Positions 1 to 9,220 of a DNA stretch of 64,000 nucleotides are shown here, in pieces. Source of the DNA: an uncultured Chitinophaga sp. (lineage in GTDB: Bacteria; Bacteroidota; Bacteroidia; Cytophagales; Cyclobacteriaceae); the NCBI GenBank assembly GCA_902168205.1, contig CABHOK010000003.1, forward strand, positions 434,001 through 498,000. The letters run 5' to 3'. Position 1 is the first letter of the stretch. Every line of letters starts with the position of its first letter. The translations under genes were made by a program, and so were the position numbers. Below the pieces are notes generated by a model, which made no database searches, had not been told where the DNA came from, and was given only the letters and a program-made list of their open reading frames with translations.

Positions 1-1394
1 ATACCATAGTGCAGCGATGCAAACCAGAAGTTACCTTCTGCATCTTCAATCATATCGTTGAAGAGATAGTCGTCTTCTTTAGCCGGATGCGGAAAAACAG
101 AAAAACGTAGGTGAGTAGAATCTGAAACAAATATATACCGGCTTGTTAATACCCAGAGCCTGTGGTTGGAATCTTCAAAGGTATAGGAACATTTCAGAAG
201 TGGTTTACCTCCAATGGATGCGATCTCCTGTATCGTGCCATTCCGTTTGTTAATAACCATGAGCCGATCGCGGGTATAGGAGCTGACATAATATTTATTG
301 TCTGCAGCGTGATCGAGTACGTGGTAGCAATTTCCGGCTGGCAAAGCGCTTGTATTGGTAAATACCGGGGTAAATGGAAAGAGATTGGTGTGCTGATCGT
401 AAATGCGTATACCCCGCGAAGTGCCGATCCAGATGATGCCATTGTGCTGGTATACACAGGTGGCTTTCTCGTGATGTATACTAAACGGATTGACGTCATC
501 CACCATGAGTGGAGATGCTTCTTCGGTTTGTGGATTCACCGTCCATACACCCTTTAGCGTTGGTACAATAAGCGGTTCTGATTGTGCTTTGATCAATGAC
601 GAAGATTTGCCCGGTATAATTTCTTTCAGCTCGCTGCTGTCTGTTCTGAAAGCATATAACCTTTCCTGTCCGAAGAAAACCTTGTGATTATTTTCTGCTG
701 AACGAATGTAAACGAAGTCTGAAGTATAGTCGCCACCGTAGTACAGGAAGGTGTGCGTTCGCGTATTAAAACTGAATAGCCCTGCTGTTGTGCCCAGCCA
801 GAGCTCATCCATCGACTTACGGGTAATTTTCTGTATAGCGGTGTAGGCACTGGCTGGTCGCCACGGTAAGGCTGTATGCACAAACTTGCGCCACGGAAAA
901 TGTGTGAATGTATTGGATATAAGATCGTAGTAGCAGAGGTCGCGAGCATCCGGAGCGATCCAGATACGATCGTATGCATCGGCATATATATCCCAGACGA
1001 GCGCGTTGCTTAACCTGTTTTTTTTCGGCTGCTGACTGTCAACACTCGCGGTGAAAGTATATAAGCTGTCTTTTTCGGTGTTCAATACGTTGAGACCATT
1101 CCAGGTGGCGACCCACAGCCGTCCTTTACGATCTTGTTCGATGTCGTTGACGTGCTCGTGCGAAATTTTAAAAGGTGTGTTGCCCGGCCGGTAAATTCTG
1201 AACTGAAAGCCATCGTAACGATTTAATCCGTTAGCCGTTCCGATCCACATAAACCCGGACCGGTCTTTTAAGAAACAAGTAACGCGGTTGTCAGACAATC
1301 CATTCTGCTCTGTGATCGTTTCAAAATGGTAGTACTGACCTTTCGCCAGTGAAGCGAAGAGAAAAAGAAATATAAAAGTCGCGTGGGGTCTCAC
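1..1394 (-). CDS. Two-component regulator propeller protein, N-terminal part (partial)
   Basis: The minus strand is open from a GTG at 1394 to the window edge, giving about 464 residues with no stop. It begins with a signal peptide (basic start, hydrophobic FIFLFLFASL, then AKGQ) and continues with propeller blades of the two-component regulator type: GLSDNRVTCFLKDRSGFMWI, then GTANGLNRYDG and DRKGRLWVATWNGLN. In this family a periplasmic propeller usually precedes a transmembrane segment and a histidine kinase or other signalling output, which would lie left of the window. GTG is chosen because an in-frame TAA lies 24 bases upstream and no ATG fits the signal peptide. The ligand cannot be told. 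The family call is firm; the output domain is unknown. Confidence 0.85.
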   Translation of the reverse strand, partial: MRPHATFIFLFLFASLAKGQYYHFETITEQNGLSDNRVTCFLKDRSGFMWIGTANGLNRYDGFQFRIYRPGNTPFKISHEHVNDIEQDRKGRLWVATWNGLNVLNTEKDSLYTFTASVDSQQPKKNRLSNALVWDIYADAYDRIWIAPDARDLCYYDLISNTFTHFPWRKFVHTALPWRPASAYTAIQKITRKSMDELWLGTTAGLFSFNTRTHTFLYYGGDYTSDFVYIRSAENNHKVFFGQERLYAFRTDSSELKEIIPGKSSSLIKAQSEPLIVPTLKGVWTVNPQTEEASPLMVDDVNPFSIHHEKATCVYQHNGIIWIGTSRGIRIYDQHTNLFPFTPVFTNTSALPAGNCYHVLDHAADNKYYVSSYTRDRLMVINKRNGTIQEIASIGGKPLLKCSYTFEDSNHRLWVLTSRYIFVSDSTHLRFSVFPHPAKEDDYLFNDMIEDAEGNFWFASLHYG

Positions 1395-1517
1395 AACTCG
1401 ATAAGTTAGTAATTTTTAGAACGATCAAATACGATACATGGCAAAGTAAGGTTTGAATGAACGGCAATTTCGCTTTTTGAACAACGTAATTCATACCTCA
1501 CTTTCAGGGTTTTTATT

Positions 1518-1525
1518 TAGTTTTG
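1518..1525 (+). promoter_or_regulatory. Candidate -7 box of ftsK promoter
   Basis: TAGTTTTG matches the Bacteroidota -7 consensus TAnnTTTG and ends 13 bases before the ftsK ATG. No clear TTG lies at the -33 distance, so this is a weak prediction. Confidence 0.35.
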
Positions 1526-1538
1526 CGGGAATCAGAGC

Positions 1539-4010
1539 ATGGCACAGAACACATATAAGTCAAATACATTTAAGAAGCCTGAGAAGGAGAAGAAGGGGAA
1601 GGCCTCTAAATCAAAATTTGATCTTTCATTTTTAAAAGATCCGCGCTTCAAACTTGCATCGGGATTCTTTTTGATGATTGCCGGTGTGTATTTATTCCTC
1701 GCGTTATTCTCTTTCCTGTTTACGTGGAAATCGGATTTTGATATTGTACATCCGCAGGAGAGTGAATCCATAATTGAATCAGGCAAAGAGATCCGGAACT
1801 GGCTCGGCTACTACGGTGCTGTTATCTCCGATTACTTTATCAACCGCTGGTTTGGTATCTCTGCGTTCTTTATTCCACCGTTTCTGTTTATTGTTGGCTT
1901 CAAGATCGTATTCAATAAAGAGCTGCTTCGTATTTTCTCGTACTCAGTGTTCTCCATTTTTGCCGGTGCTTGGCTTTGCCTGTTGCTCGGCTATATGATC
2001 TTCATCAACGAAGGGGTAAGTGAATGGAGCTTTTTAGGTGGCGGCTTCGGACTTCAGCTTGCTGAGTTAAGTGAAAGTATGTTTGGCTGGGGCACGTTCC
2101 TCATTCTTATACTATCGCTTTTTGTTTTCATTATCTTCTATTTCAATGTAACGGCTATACCATTGTTCCTTCCGAAAGATCCGAAGCCGATGGGCAACGA
2201 TGCTATTCTGGATGATGACGCTTTGGCGGCTGCAGTAGCGGGAGAGCCTTCGTTCAAAGAGTATACTGATGAAAAGGATAACTGGCCTGAGCAGAAGAAG
2301 GAAGAGAAAATTGCAGAGCCTGTTGTACTGGTAAAAGGTCCGGTGGAACCTGTGAAGCCGGTGAAAGAAGTGAAGCTCGAAGTAGAAATTACGGAACCAG
2401 TAAAAGAAGAAAAACAGGAACCGGAGTTTACAGTAGAGGAGACGTTGGATACGGATGAACTTGCTGAAAAGCTTGTAGCCGAACAAGGTGTTTACGACCC
2501 GACTCTCGACCTGAGTAATTTTAAATTCCCGACTCTCGATCTGCTTAACGAGTATGATATGGGCAAGGCCGGTGTAAGCCAGGAAGAGCTCAATCAGAAT
2601 AAAGATAAGATCGTTGCTACGCTGGTAAACTTTAAGATTGGTATCCAGAGTATAAAAGCTACGATCGGTCCTACCGTTACACTCTATGAGATTGTACCGG
2701 ATGCCGGTATAAAAATATCACGGATCAAAAACCTGGAAGATGATATCGCGCTGAGCCTGGCTGCTTTGGGTATTCGTATCATCGCGCCTATACCGGGTAA
2801 AGGAACTATTGGTATAGAAGTGCCGAACAAAAACCGCGAGATGGTAAGTATTCGCTCGGTGTTTGCTTCGCAGGCATTTTCTAAAACTGATAAAGAACTT
2901 CCGGTGGCTATGGGTAAGACTATATCCAACGAAGTGTTGGTGATGGATCTTGCCAAGATGCCGCACTTGCTGGTGGCAGGAGCAACTGGTCAGGGTAAAT
3001 CTGTAGGGTTGAATGTGATACTTGCTTCTCTATTATATAAGCGTCACCCGTCACAGCTCAAGTTTGTGCTGGTCGATCCGAAGAAAGTGGAGATGTCGCT
3101 CTTCAGTAAAATTGAACGACATTATCTAGCCAAACTTCCCAACAGCGAAGAGGCAATTATTACCGATACAAAGAAAGTCGTGCATACCCTAAACTCGCTT
3201 TGTATAGAAATGGAGAACCGCTACGAAATTCTGAAAGATGCCGGAGCGCGAAACCTGAAAGAATACAACGCGAAGTTCATAGCCCGCAAACTCAACCCGA
3301 AAGAAGGTCACCGTTTCCTTCCGTATATAGTGTTGGTAATTGATGAGTTGGCCGACTTGATGATGACAGCTGGTAAAGAAGTTGAAACACCGATTGCCCG
3401 TCTCGCGCAGCTTGCCCGTGCTATTGGTATTCACCTTGTGGTAGCCACGCAGCGTCCTTCGGTAAACGTTATTACGGGTGTGATCAAAGCGAACTTCCCA
3501 GCACGTTTGTCGTTCCGCGTTACTTCGAAAGTTGACTCACGCACAATTCTGGATGCAGGTGGTGCAGATCAACTGGTGGGTCAGGGTGATATGTTGTTGT
3601 CATCGGGCTCCGATGTAATTCGTATTCAGTGTCCTTTTGTCGATACACCGGAAATTGAACGTGTTGTTGAATTTATCGGATCACAACGTGGTTATGATTC
3701 TGCCTATATGCTTCCGGAGTATGAAGGCGATGATGAAGGTGGCGTTGCTGATGTGGATCTTTCAGATCGCGATGCTCTCTTTGAAGATGCTGCCCGTCTG
3801 ATTGTTATGCACCAGCAAGGGAGTACATCACTCATCCAGCGAAAGCTGAAGCTCGGATATAACCGTGCCGGACGCCTGATCGATCAACTCGAAGCTGCCG
3901 GTATCGTGGGGGCGTTCGAAGGAAGCAAGGCGCGTGAAGTTTTAATAAAGGATGAGCTTAGTTTGGAACAATTATTGACCGCATTGAAAGAAAGACACAA
4001 TCAATTTTAA
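1539..4010 (+). CDS. ftsK: DNA translocase FtsK/SpoIIIE
   Basis: Septum-located DNA pump that clears and aligns chromosome ends during division. The 823-residue product has a short basic N-terminus, four membrane segments (about residues 40-200), an acidic and Pro/Val/Lys-rich linker (about 220-320), and the alpha/beta motor domain with Walker A GATGQGKSVG near residue 480 and Walker B VLVIDELADLM. The C-terminal winged-helix gamma domain (about 740-805) contains SLIQRKLKLGYNRAGRLID. Length is normal for Bacteroidota. It appears to be transcribed from its own promoter. The promoter for the next gene overlaps its stop codon. Confidence 0.97.
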   Translation: MAQNTYKSNTFKKPEKEKKGKASKSKFDLSFLKDPRFKLASGFFLMIAGVYLFLALFSFLFTWKSDFDIVHPQESESIIESGKEIRNWLGYYGAVISDYFINRWFGISAFFIPPFLFIVGFKIVFNKELLRIFSYSVFSIFAGAWLCLLLGYMIFINEGVSEWSFLGGGFGLQLAELSESMFGWGTFLILILSLFVFIIFYFNVTAIPLFLPKDPKPMGNDAILDDDALAAAVAGEPSFKEYTDEKDNWPEQKKEEKIAEPVVLVKGPVEPVKPVKEVKLEVEITEPVKEEKQEPEFTVEETLDTDELAEKLVAEQGVYDPTLDLSNFKFPTLDLLNEYDMGKAGVSQEELNQNKDKIVATLVNFKIGIQSIKATIGPTVTLYEIVPDAGIKISRIKNLEDDIALSLAALGIRIIAPIPGKGTIGIEVPNKNREMVSIRSVFASQAFSKTDKELPVAMGKTISNEVLVMDLAKMPHLLVAGATGQGKSVGLNVILASLLYKRHPSQLKFVLVDPKKVEMSLFSKIERHYLAKLPNSEEAIITDTKKVVHTLNSLCIEMENRYEILKDAGARNLKEYNAKFIARKLNPKEGHRFLPYIVLVIDELADLMMTAGKEVETPIARLAQLARAIGIHLVVATQRPSVNVITGVIKANFPARLSFRVTSKVDSRTILDAGGADQLVGQGDMLLSSGSDVIRIQCPFVDTPEIERVVEFIGSQRGYDSAYMLPEYEGDDEGGVADVDLSDRDALFEDAARLIVMHQQGSTSLIQRKLKLGYNRAGRLIDQLEAAGIVGAFEGSKAREVLIKDELSLEQLLTALKERHNQF

Positions 4011-4015
4011 CTTTG
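3984..4015 (+). promoter_or_regulatory. Promoter of the lolA-like gene
   Basis: TTG at 3984-3986 and TAACTTTG at 4008-4015 are separated by 21 bases, matching the Bacteroidota -33/-7 layout. The -7 box overlaps the ftsK stop codon, and the gene starts 25 bases further on. This suggests transcription independent of ftsK. Confidence 0.55.
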
Positions 4016-4039
4016 CGGACATTTTTAAGTTATTAAGGA

Positions 4040-4681
4040 ATGAAAAACTCGATTTTAGCCCTCTGCGCGATGATTTTAGTGATCACAGCATCTGCGCAAT
4101 ACGATCCTAAGGCCCTTCAGTCTCTGGATGCCATGAGTAAAAAGTACAAGGCAATACCTGCATTTGAAGCCAACATATCGTACGTGCTGACCAATGATGT
4201 TGAAAAAGTGAATGAGGAATTTAAAGGAAAGATCACGGTGAAAGGCGACAAATTCCGCCTGGCTCTTCCGGAGCAGGAGGTAATAAACAACGGCTCTACC
4301 GTTTGGACCTATTTACCGGAAGCGAAAGAAGTAAACATCGACAACTACGATCCTAACTCCGAAGATGTTAACCCTTCCAAGATCTACGACATCTACAAAA
4401 AAGGATTTAAGTATCTATACCTGCAGGATAAAACAGAAGGTGGAGTATTGTGCGAAGAGATAGACCTGGTGCCTGAGAAAAAAGATGCTCAGTTCTTCAA
4501 GATCAAAATGTTCATCAGCAAAAAAGATAAAAGCATTCAGAGCTGGGTAATGTTTGATAAAGGTGGCAACCGTTATAAATATACCATCAGCAAATTCAAC
4601 CCGAACATTAAAGTGGAAGACAGTTTCTTCGCGTTCGACCTGAAGAAATACCCGGGTGTTGAAGTAGTTGATCTGCGATAA
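4040..4681 (+). CDS. LolA-like outer-membrane lipoprotein carrier protein
   Basis: A 213-residue secreted protein. Its signal peptide [16 protein letters not shown] would be cut after residue 19 or so. The mature part has the LolA-type fold pattern seen in Bacteroidota: an early ISYVLTND strand, [14 protein letters not shown], a [13 protein letters not shown] segment and a C-terminal [13 protein letters not shown]. LolA shuttles lipoproteins across the periplasm from LolCDE to the outer membrane. No LolB is expected in this phylum. The gene follows ftsK by 29 bases and ends in a good terminator hairpin. Family assignment rests on overall pattern, so the exact cargo role is inferred. Confidence 0.8.
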   Translation: MKNSILALCAMILVITASAQYDPKALQSLDAMSKKYKAIPAFEANISYVLTNDVEKVNEEFKGKITVKGDKFRLALPEQEVINNGSTVWTYLPEAKEVNIDNYDPNSEDVNPSKIYDIYKKGFKYLYLQDKTEGGVLCEEIDLVPEKKDAQFFKIKMFISKKDKSIQSWVMFDKGGNRYKYTISKFNPNIKVEDSFFAFDLKKYPGVEVVDLR

Positions 4682-4708
4682 TGATCAAAGCAAAAATGAA
4701 ATTAAAAG

Positions 4709-4740
4709 AGAAGCAGCCTCGCAAGGGTTGCTTCTTTTGT
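4709..4740 (+). terminator. Rho-independent terminator after the lolA-like gene
   Basis: AGAAGCAGCC (4709-4718) pairs with GGTTGCTTCT (4726-4735), with one G-T wobble and a 7-base loop, and is followed by TTTTGTTTG. It also argues against any start of pyrF upstream of it. Confidence 0.8.
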
Positions 4741-4799
4741 TTGCAGGCTTTTTTACATTTGCCTCTGCTTTAAAAAGACCACGCTTAACAAAAAGCTCC

Positions 4800-5615
4800 A
4801 TGAATCGATCACAGCTCTTTGAACAAATCAAAAAGAAGAAATCATACCTCTGCGTAGGGCTCGACACTGACTTGCAGAAAATACCCAAACACCTGCTGTC
4901 TTCGGCTGATCCGATTTTCGAGTTCAACAAACAGATCATTGATGCGACTCATGAATACACCGTTGCCTACAAACCAAATATAGCGTTCTACGAAGCACTA
5001 GGCCCCAAAGGATGGGAGAGTCTGCAACGCACCCTGGAATATATACCGAAAGATATTTTTACCATAGCCGATGCCAAACGCGGAGATATAGGCAATACAT
5101 CATCGCTCTATGCGCGAGCGTTTTTTGAACAGATGAACTTTGATTCCATCACGGTTGCCCCCTACATGGGCGAAGATTCCGTGAAGCCATTTCTTGAATT
5201 CAAAAACAAGTGGGTAATTCTGCTGGCGCATACATCAAACCCAGGCGCAAGTGATTTTCAATTACTCGAATCCAATGGCCGAAAGCTATACGAAGAAGTG
5301 ATACGCAAATCACAGGAGTGGTCTACACCCGATCAACTCATGTATGTAGTTGGCGCTACCCAAGCCGACAAGATGCAAAGTATACGTGCATTGGCACCAG
5401 ATCATTTCTTTCTCGTACCCGGTATAGGAGCACAGGGAGGCGACCTTGAAATGGTATCCAAATACGGCATGAACAAACAATGCGGCCTCTTAGTAAACTC
5501 AGCACGCGCGATCATCTATGCGTCATCTGAAACTGACTTTAACAAACGAGCGGGCGAAGAAGCGAAGAAAGTACAACAAGAAATGGAAGAACAACTGCTA
5601 GCTGCCAGCCTCTAG
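4800..5615 (+). CDS. pyrF: Orotidine 5'-phosphate decarboxylase
   Basis: Catalyses the last step of UMP synthesis, OMP to UMP, in the cytoplasm. The 271-residue product begins [20 protein letters not shown] and has the type-2 PyrF layout with the catalytic signature [15 protein letters not shown] (Asp-x-Lys-x-x-Asp) and the phosphate-binding [12 protein letters not shown] near the C-terminus. The frame is open further upstream, but that stretch covers the lolA terminator and encodes no family sequence, so the ATG at 4800 is preferred. It is monocistronic as far as can be seen. Confidence 0.96.
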   Translation: MNRSQLFEQIKKKKSYLCVGLDTDLQKIPKHLLSSADPIFEFNKQIIDATHEYTVAYKPNIAFYEALGPKGWESLQRTLEYIPKDIFTIADAKRGDIGNTSSLYARAFFEQMNFDSITVAPYMGEDSVKPFLEFKNKWVILLAHTSNPGASDFQLLESNGRKLYEEVIRKSQEWSTPDQLMYVVGATQADKMQSIRALAPDHFFLVPGIGAQGGDLEMVSKYGMNKQCGLLVNSARAIIYASSETDFNKRAGEEAKKVQQEMEEQLLAASL

Positions 5616-5925
5616 CTGCTATTAGTTTGCGTTAGGTTAAACGTCTTTCTTCTTGTAGGCAAAATCATTGCTATAGTATAGTAAAGCAAAAGTTAATTTT
5701 ATTCAAATCGCTGTTTTAGAGGTGATTCGATGCCTCACAAGTATCAGTCTGGCATCCAGCAGCTATCGCGGTTGATTTACTTCAAATCATTGTGCTTAAA
5801 GCCGTTCGCCACCTCCCGACCGTCAGTCTAGCAGCTTGTAGCTGGCAACTTTTTCCAATTGGGTGATTGACTGCACGCGTGCAAAATTGTAACTCGGCAT
5901 CTGTTAGCTAAACTATATATACCCG
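5616..5925. other. 310-base intergenic region
   Basis: No ORF or RNA gene recognised. It contains degenerate TAGCTGC/GCAGCTTGTAGCTGG words near both ends and a 12-bp perfect palindrome TGCACGCGTGCA at 5872-5883, 43 bases before the next ATG. No convincing TAnnTTTG box is present. Confidence 0.4.
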
Positions 5926-7215
5926 ATGTCTGAATCTTTTATTCACTACCTGTGGCAGTATCAATATTTTAATAAGCATGATTTGGTAACAAGCGATGGC
6001 GAACCGGTGAGTATATTTCATCCGGGCTATCGTAACACACATGCTGGTCCTGATTTTCTGGATGTGCGTGTACGCATTGGCGATATGGAGTGGATCGGTA
6101 GTGTCGAAATACATATTGATGCATCAGGATGGATTCATCACCGGCACGGTCACGATGCCGCCTATGACAATGTTGTGCTGCATGTAGTATGGAACAATGA
6201 TAAAGCCGTAACTCGAACCGATGGTTCCGTTCTTCCGGCACTCGAACTCAAGCAACGCGTAGAGCCAGACTTGTTGCAGCGCTATAAAAAGCTGGCTGGC
6301 AATCCGGAAGAGATTCCCTGTACACCATCATTCCGAAACGTTACGCGGCTTACCGTTTTCTCAACCCTTGATCGTGCCTTGACGGAACGCCTCGAACGCA
6401 AATCGAAAAATGTATTCGATCTCTTAAAACGTAATCAGAACAATTGGGAAGAAACGTGCTATCAATTACTGGCGCGAAACTTTGGCTTTAAAGTAAATGC
6501 AGATCCGTTTCTGCAGCTAGCACAGTCGTTGCCCTACAAATTTATACTCAGGCACCTGGACAAACCAGCATCGGTGGAGGCACTGGTATTTGGACAATCC
6601 GGATTTTTAGAAGAGAATGATACTACCGATGACTATATCCGCGTACTGCGAAGGGAGCATGCTTTGTTGAGTCATAAATATTCATTGCATGAGCGTCAGC
6701 TAAACCGGGCACAATGGAAATTTCTTCGGTTGCGTCCTGCCAATTTTCCTACCATTCGTCTGGCGCAATTCGCGAGTCTTTTACAAAAGCAGAAAAATAT
6801 AGTAAGTAAAATACTGGAAACTGAAACGTACGAAGACCTGAGAATACTCTTTACAGTTCGTCAATCAGATTACTGGCAGAATCATTATCAGGCTGGTAAA
6901 ATTTCGCGTGATGAAATTGCGACACTTGGCGACATGAGCATCGATAACATCATCGTAAATACAATAGTGCCGATGCTGGCTGCATACGGAAAGTTGAAAG
7001 ACGATGGCGCATACCTGGAGCGGGCCGTAACTATATTACAACATGTACCGGCAGAGTGGAACTTCATTACCAGGCGATGGGCAACTGTAGGTATAAAGCC
7101 GGTCTCTGCATTTGATTCGCAAGCGTTAATTGAACTCTATACCAATTTTTGTTCTAAGCACAGATGTTTAGATTGCAACATCGGAGCATCTTTGCTTAAA
7201 CCGGTCTGTAAATGA
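5926..7215 (+). CDS. DUF2851 family protein
   Basis: A 429-residue cytoplasmic protein of a family almost confined to Bacteroidota. The conserved N-terminus is easy to recognise: LWQYQYFNKHDLVTSDGEPV, PGYRNTHAGPDF, then a strand-rich WIGSVEIHIDASGW followed by HHRHGHDAAYDNVVLHVVW. The C-terminus carries CLDCNIGASLL, a CxxC pair with a third cysteine nearby (CSKHRCLDC) that could bind a metal. The biochemical role is unknown. Its stop overlaps the start of the next gene (ATGA), so the two are probably translated together. Confidence 0.9.
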   Translation: MSESFIHYLWQYQYFNKHDLVTSDGEPVSIFHPGYRNTHAGPDFLDVRVRIGDMEWIGSVEIHIDASGWIHHRHGHDAAYDNVVLHVVWNNDKAVTRTDGSVLPALELKQRVEPDLLQRYKKLAGNPEEIPCTPSFRNVTRLTVFSTLDRALTERLERKSKNVFDLLKRNQNNWEETCYQLLARNFGFKVNADPFLQLAQSLPYKFILRHLDKPASVEALVFGQSGFLEENDTTDDYIRVLRREHALLSHKYSLHERQLNRAQWKFLRLRPANFPTIRLAQFASLLQKQKNIVSKILETETYEDLRILFTVRQSDYWQNHYQAGKISRDEIATLGDMSIDNIIVNTIVPMLAAYGKLKDDGAYLERAVTILQHVPAEWNFITRRWATVGIKPVSAFDSQALIELYTNFCSKHRCLDCNIGASLLKPVCK

Positions 7216-8480
7216 CGATCATCGCTGTTGCCAATGGTATAGTGTTATTCTCCATCGCGTATCTGTTATGGAAACGTGAAGATGCTTTTCTGAAGAAAGT
7301 ATATTGGCCTGCACTTGGCTTCAAGCTGCTCTGCGGTATAGGGCTGGGATTGTTATACCGATATTACTATACAGTAGGCGATACCTATGGCTATTATAAT
7401 GATGGCGTGCGACTTGCCAAACTGGCGCATTCGGATTTTTCCCTATACGTTGAATTTTTATGGGGAGGCTCCAAGAAGTATGCTATATGGCACGAGCTGG
7501 GCTTCCAGCGGCCGCGTGCTATGTTTATGAGTAAAATAGCAAGTGTACTGTGCCTGCTTACCTCAGGTAATTATTGGATAATGTCGCTTTACCTGTCGTT
7601 TATTTCTTTTGTAGCGAGCTGGTACCTGGTAAAACAAATTGTCCGAATTAATGCTTCACTGTTGTTGCCTGCTGTTGCCGGCTTTCTGTTTTTGCCATCG
7701 GCAGTGTTCTGGTCATCAGGACTTATTAAGGAAAGTGTTGCTATGGCGGCACTATATTCTCTCATCACTATATTTTTAAAGCTATGGCTTCGGGAGCGAA
7801 CGACTATATATCATGGCTTTTTGGTGCTGCTCACGTTGTGGATTTTGTGGAATCTGAAATATTACTACCTCGCTGTGTTGTTACCCATACTGGTCACGGC
7901 GTTGGTTATGAAATATTTGGTGATGCCACGGCTGAAATATAGGCAGTGGTATATATTGTTACCCGTATGGGGAATTGTTTTTACCCTGCCGTTGTGGATG
8001 GCCAGCAAGGTACATCCTAACTTTTACCCGGAGCGTTTTATGAATGTAATTGTAGAAAACTATCGGCAATTTACGCTCGTCTCTTCTCCGGGAGATTTCA
8101 TTGTATACCCGTCACTAAGGCCCGAAGCGGAAAGTATACTTTCGTATGCACCTAAAGCATTGCTCTCGGGTTTGTTCCGCCCCTTTGTCTGGGAAGCTCA
8201 CACCGGGTTTCAGTTTCTGGTAGCAATGGAGAATCTTATGTTGATCGTGTTGCTGATAACCTCACTCGCCAGGCTGAAAGAACTTTTTGACTCCGGCCAG
8301 CGACTGCTATTCTTTTCCGCGACCGTGTATAGTATACTGTTGTGTATATTTCTGGCCTTGTCGACACCTAATTATGGAACGCTATCGCGTTACAAAACCG
8401 GGTTCGTGTCATTCTTCTTTGTCCTGGTGGCCTGCAACAATCCGTTGTTAAATCGCCTGAAACGTTTCGTGCAAAGTTGA
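7212..8480 (+). CDS. Multi-pass membrane protein, possibly GT-C-like
   Basis: A 422-residue integral membrane protein with roughly nine to eleven hydrophobic helices and no recognisable soluble domain. After the first helices, an extracytoplasmic loop reads YTVGDTYGYYNDGVRLAKL. An acidic residue near aromatic residues in loop 1 recalls GT-C glycosyltransferases, but this is weak evidence. It overlaps the DUF2851 gene by four bases and is followed by a NeuD-type acetyltransferase with its own promoter, so a surface-glycan link is possible but unproven. Confidence 0.7.
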   Translation: MTIIAVANGIVLFSIAYLLWKREDAFLKKVYWPALGFKLLCGIGLGLLYRYYYTVGDTYGYYNDGVRLAKLAHSDFSLYVEFLWGGSKKYAIWHELGFQRPRAMFMSKIASVLCLLTSGNYWIMSLYLSFISFVASWYLVKQIVRINASLLLPAVAGFLFLPSAVFWSSGLIKESVAMAALYSLITIFLKLWLRERTTIYHGFLVLLTLWILWNLKYYYLAVLLPILVTALVMKYLVMPRLKYRQWYILLPVWGIVFTLPLWMASKVHPNFYPERFMNVIVENYRQFTLVSSPGDFIVYPSLRPEAESILSYAPKALLSGLFRPFVWEAHTGFQFLVAMENLMLIVLLITSLARLKELFDSGQRLLFFSATVYSILLCIFLALSTPNYGTLSRYKTGFVSFFFVLVACNNPLLNRLKRFVQS

Positions 8481-8486
8481 TAATTG

Positions 8487-8518
8487 TTTGTTCGGTAGAT
8501 ACCTGAAATTTATTTTTG
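8487..8518 (+). promoter_or_regulatory. Promoter of the NeuD-like acetyltransferase gene
   Basis: TTTG at 8487-8490 and TATTTTTG at 8511-8518 are 20 bases apart, a near-ideal Bacteroidota promoter. Transcription should begin near 8524, which rules out the upstream in-frame start at 8488 and supports the ATG at 8539. Confidence 0.65.
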
Positions 8519-8520
8519 CT

Positions 8521-8536
8521 ACACTTTATAAAGTGT
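8521..8536. promoter_or_regulatory. 16-bp perfect palindrome at the transcription start
   Basis: ACACTTTATAAAGTGT is perfectly self-complementary. It lies between the -7 box and the ATG of the acetyltransferase gene, right over the expected transcript start. The position suits a repressor operator. No regulator is identified. Confidence 0.5.
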
Positions 8537-8538
8537 CT

Positions 8539-9177
8539 ATGGAGAATCCAGTAATCATTTTCGGGGCGAACCATCTGGGGCGTGCAGCGAAAGAAGTATT
8601 TGAAGCAAATGGTAATGTGGTGTATTGTTTTCTCGATGATGACAAGAAGCTTCACAACACCGAAATTGATAACATAACCGTGATGGGAAGCACCGATGAC
8701 GATGGTTTCCTGAAACTCATCGGTAAAAAATGTGAGGCCTTTGTAGCCGAAGATGATAACAAGGTACGCAAGAGTCTTGTTAAGATGCTTCAGGACGTAC
8801 GCCACGTGCAGCCGGTAAACGGTATACATCCGTCAGCGATCATTGCATCGTCTTCGGATATGGGCCATGGTAACTTTATTGACCAGGGGGTAAAGATCGG
8901 GGCCGGAGCAAGTGTAGGCAATCACTGTCTGCTACAGGCAGGTGCCATCATTGGTGCCGAAGGTAAACTGGGCGACCTGGTGCAGATTGGTGCAGGCAGT
9001 GTTATTGGTGCCGGTGTTGAACTGGAAGACGAAGCGTTTGTTGGTTCAGGAGTAACCATCGTAGCAGGTATAACCATAGGTAAAGGTGCACGGGTGGGAG
9101 CAGGCTCGGTAGTAATTGCTCCTGTTAAAGCTGGAGAAACTGTGTTTGGCAATCCGGCTCAAAAAGTAAATAGTTAA
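8539..9177 (+). CDS. NeuD-type sugar O-acyltransferase (left-handed beta helix)
   Basis: A 212-residue acetyltransferase of the sialic-acid O-acetyltransferase NeuD / PglD type. An N-terminal Rossmann-like half begins VIIFGANHLGRAAKEVFEAN. From about residue 100 on there are hexapeptide repeats of the left-handed beta helix (IDQGVKIGAGASVGNHC, VQIGAGSVIGAG, ARVGAGSVV), ending with the usual FGNPAQKV. These enzymes move acetyl from acetyl-CoA to a nucleotide sugar or glycan. The substrate is not deducible. Start 8539 is chosen from the promoter placement and family alignment. Confidence 0.88.
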   Translation: MENPVIIFGANHLGRAAKEVFEANGNVVYCFLDDDKKLHNTEIDNITVMGSTDDDGFLKLIGKKCEAFVAEDDNKVRKSLVKMLQDVRHVQPVNGIHPSAIIASSSDMGHGNFIDQGVKIGAGASVGNHCLLQAGAIIGAEGKLGDLVQIGAGSVIGAGVELEDEAFVGSGVTIVAGITIGKGARVGAGSVVIAPVKAGETVFGNPAQKVNS

Positions 9178-9220
9178 TCGGTATAAATATTTTTAACAAC
9201 GGGTGAAAGTCACCGGCAAT

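Noticed and set aside
4668-4799. Extended N-terminus of pyrF from 4668
   Set aside because: It overlaps the lolA stop and a strong terminator hairpin and encodes no family sequence.
5872-5883. TGCACGCGTGCA palindrome as an operator
   Set aside because: Only 12 bp and no promoter nearby. A similar 12-bp palindrome at 28148 suggests chance.
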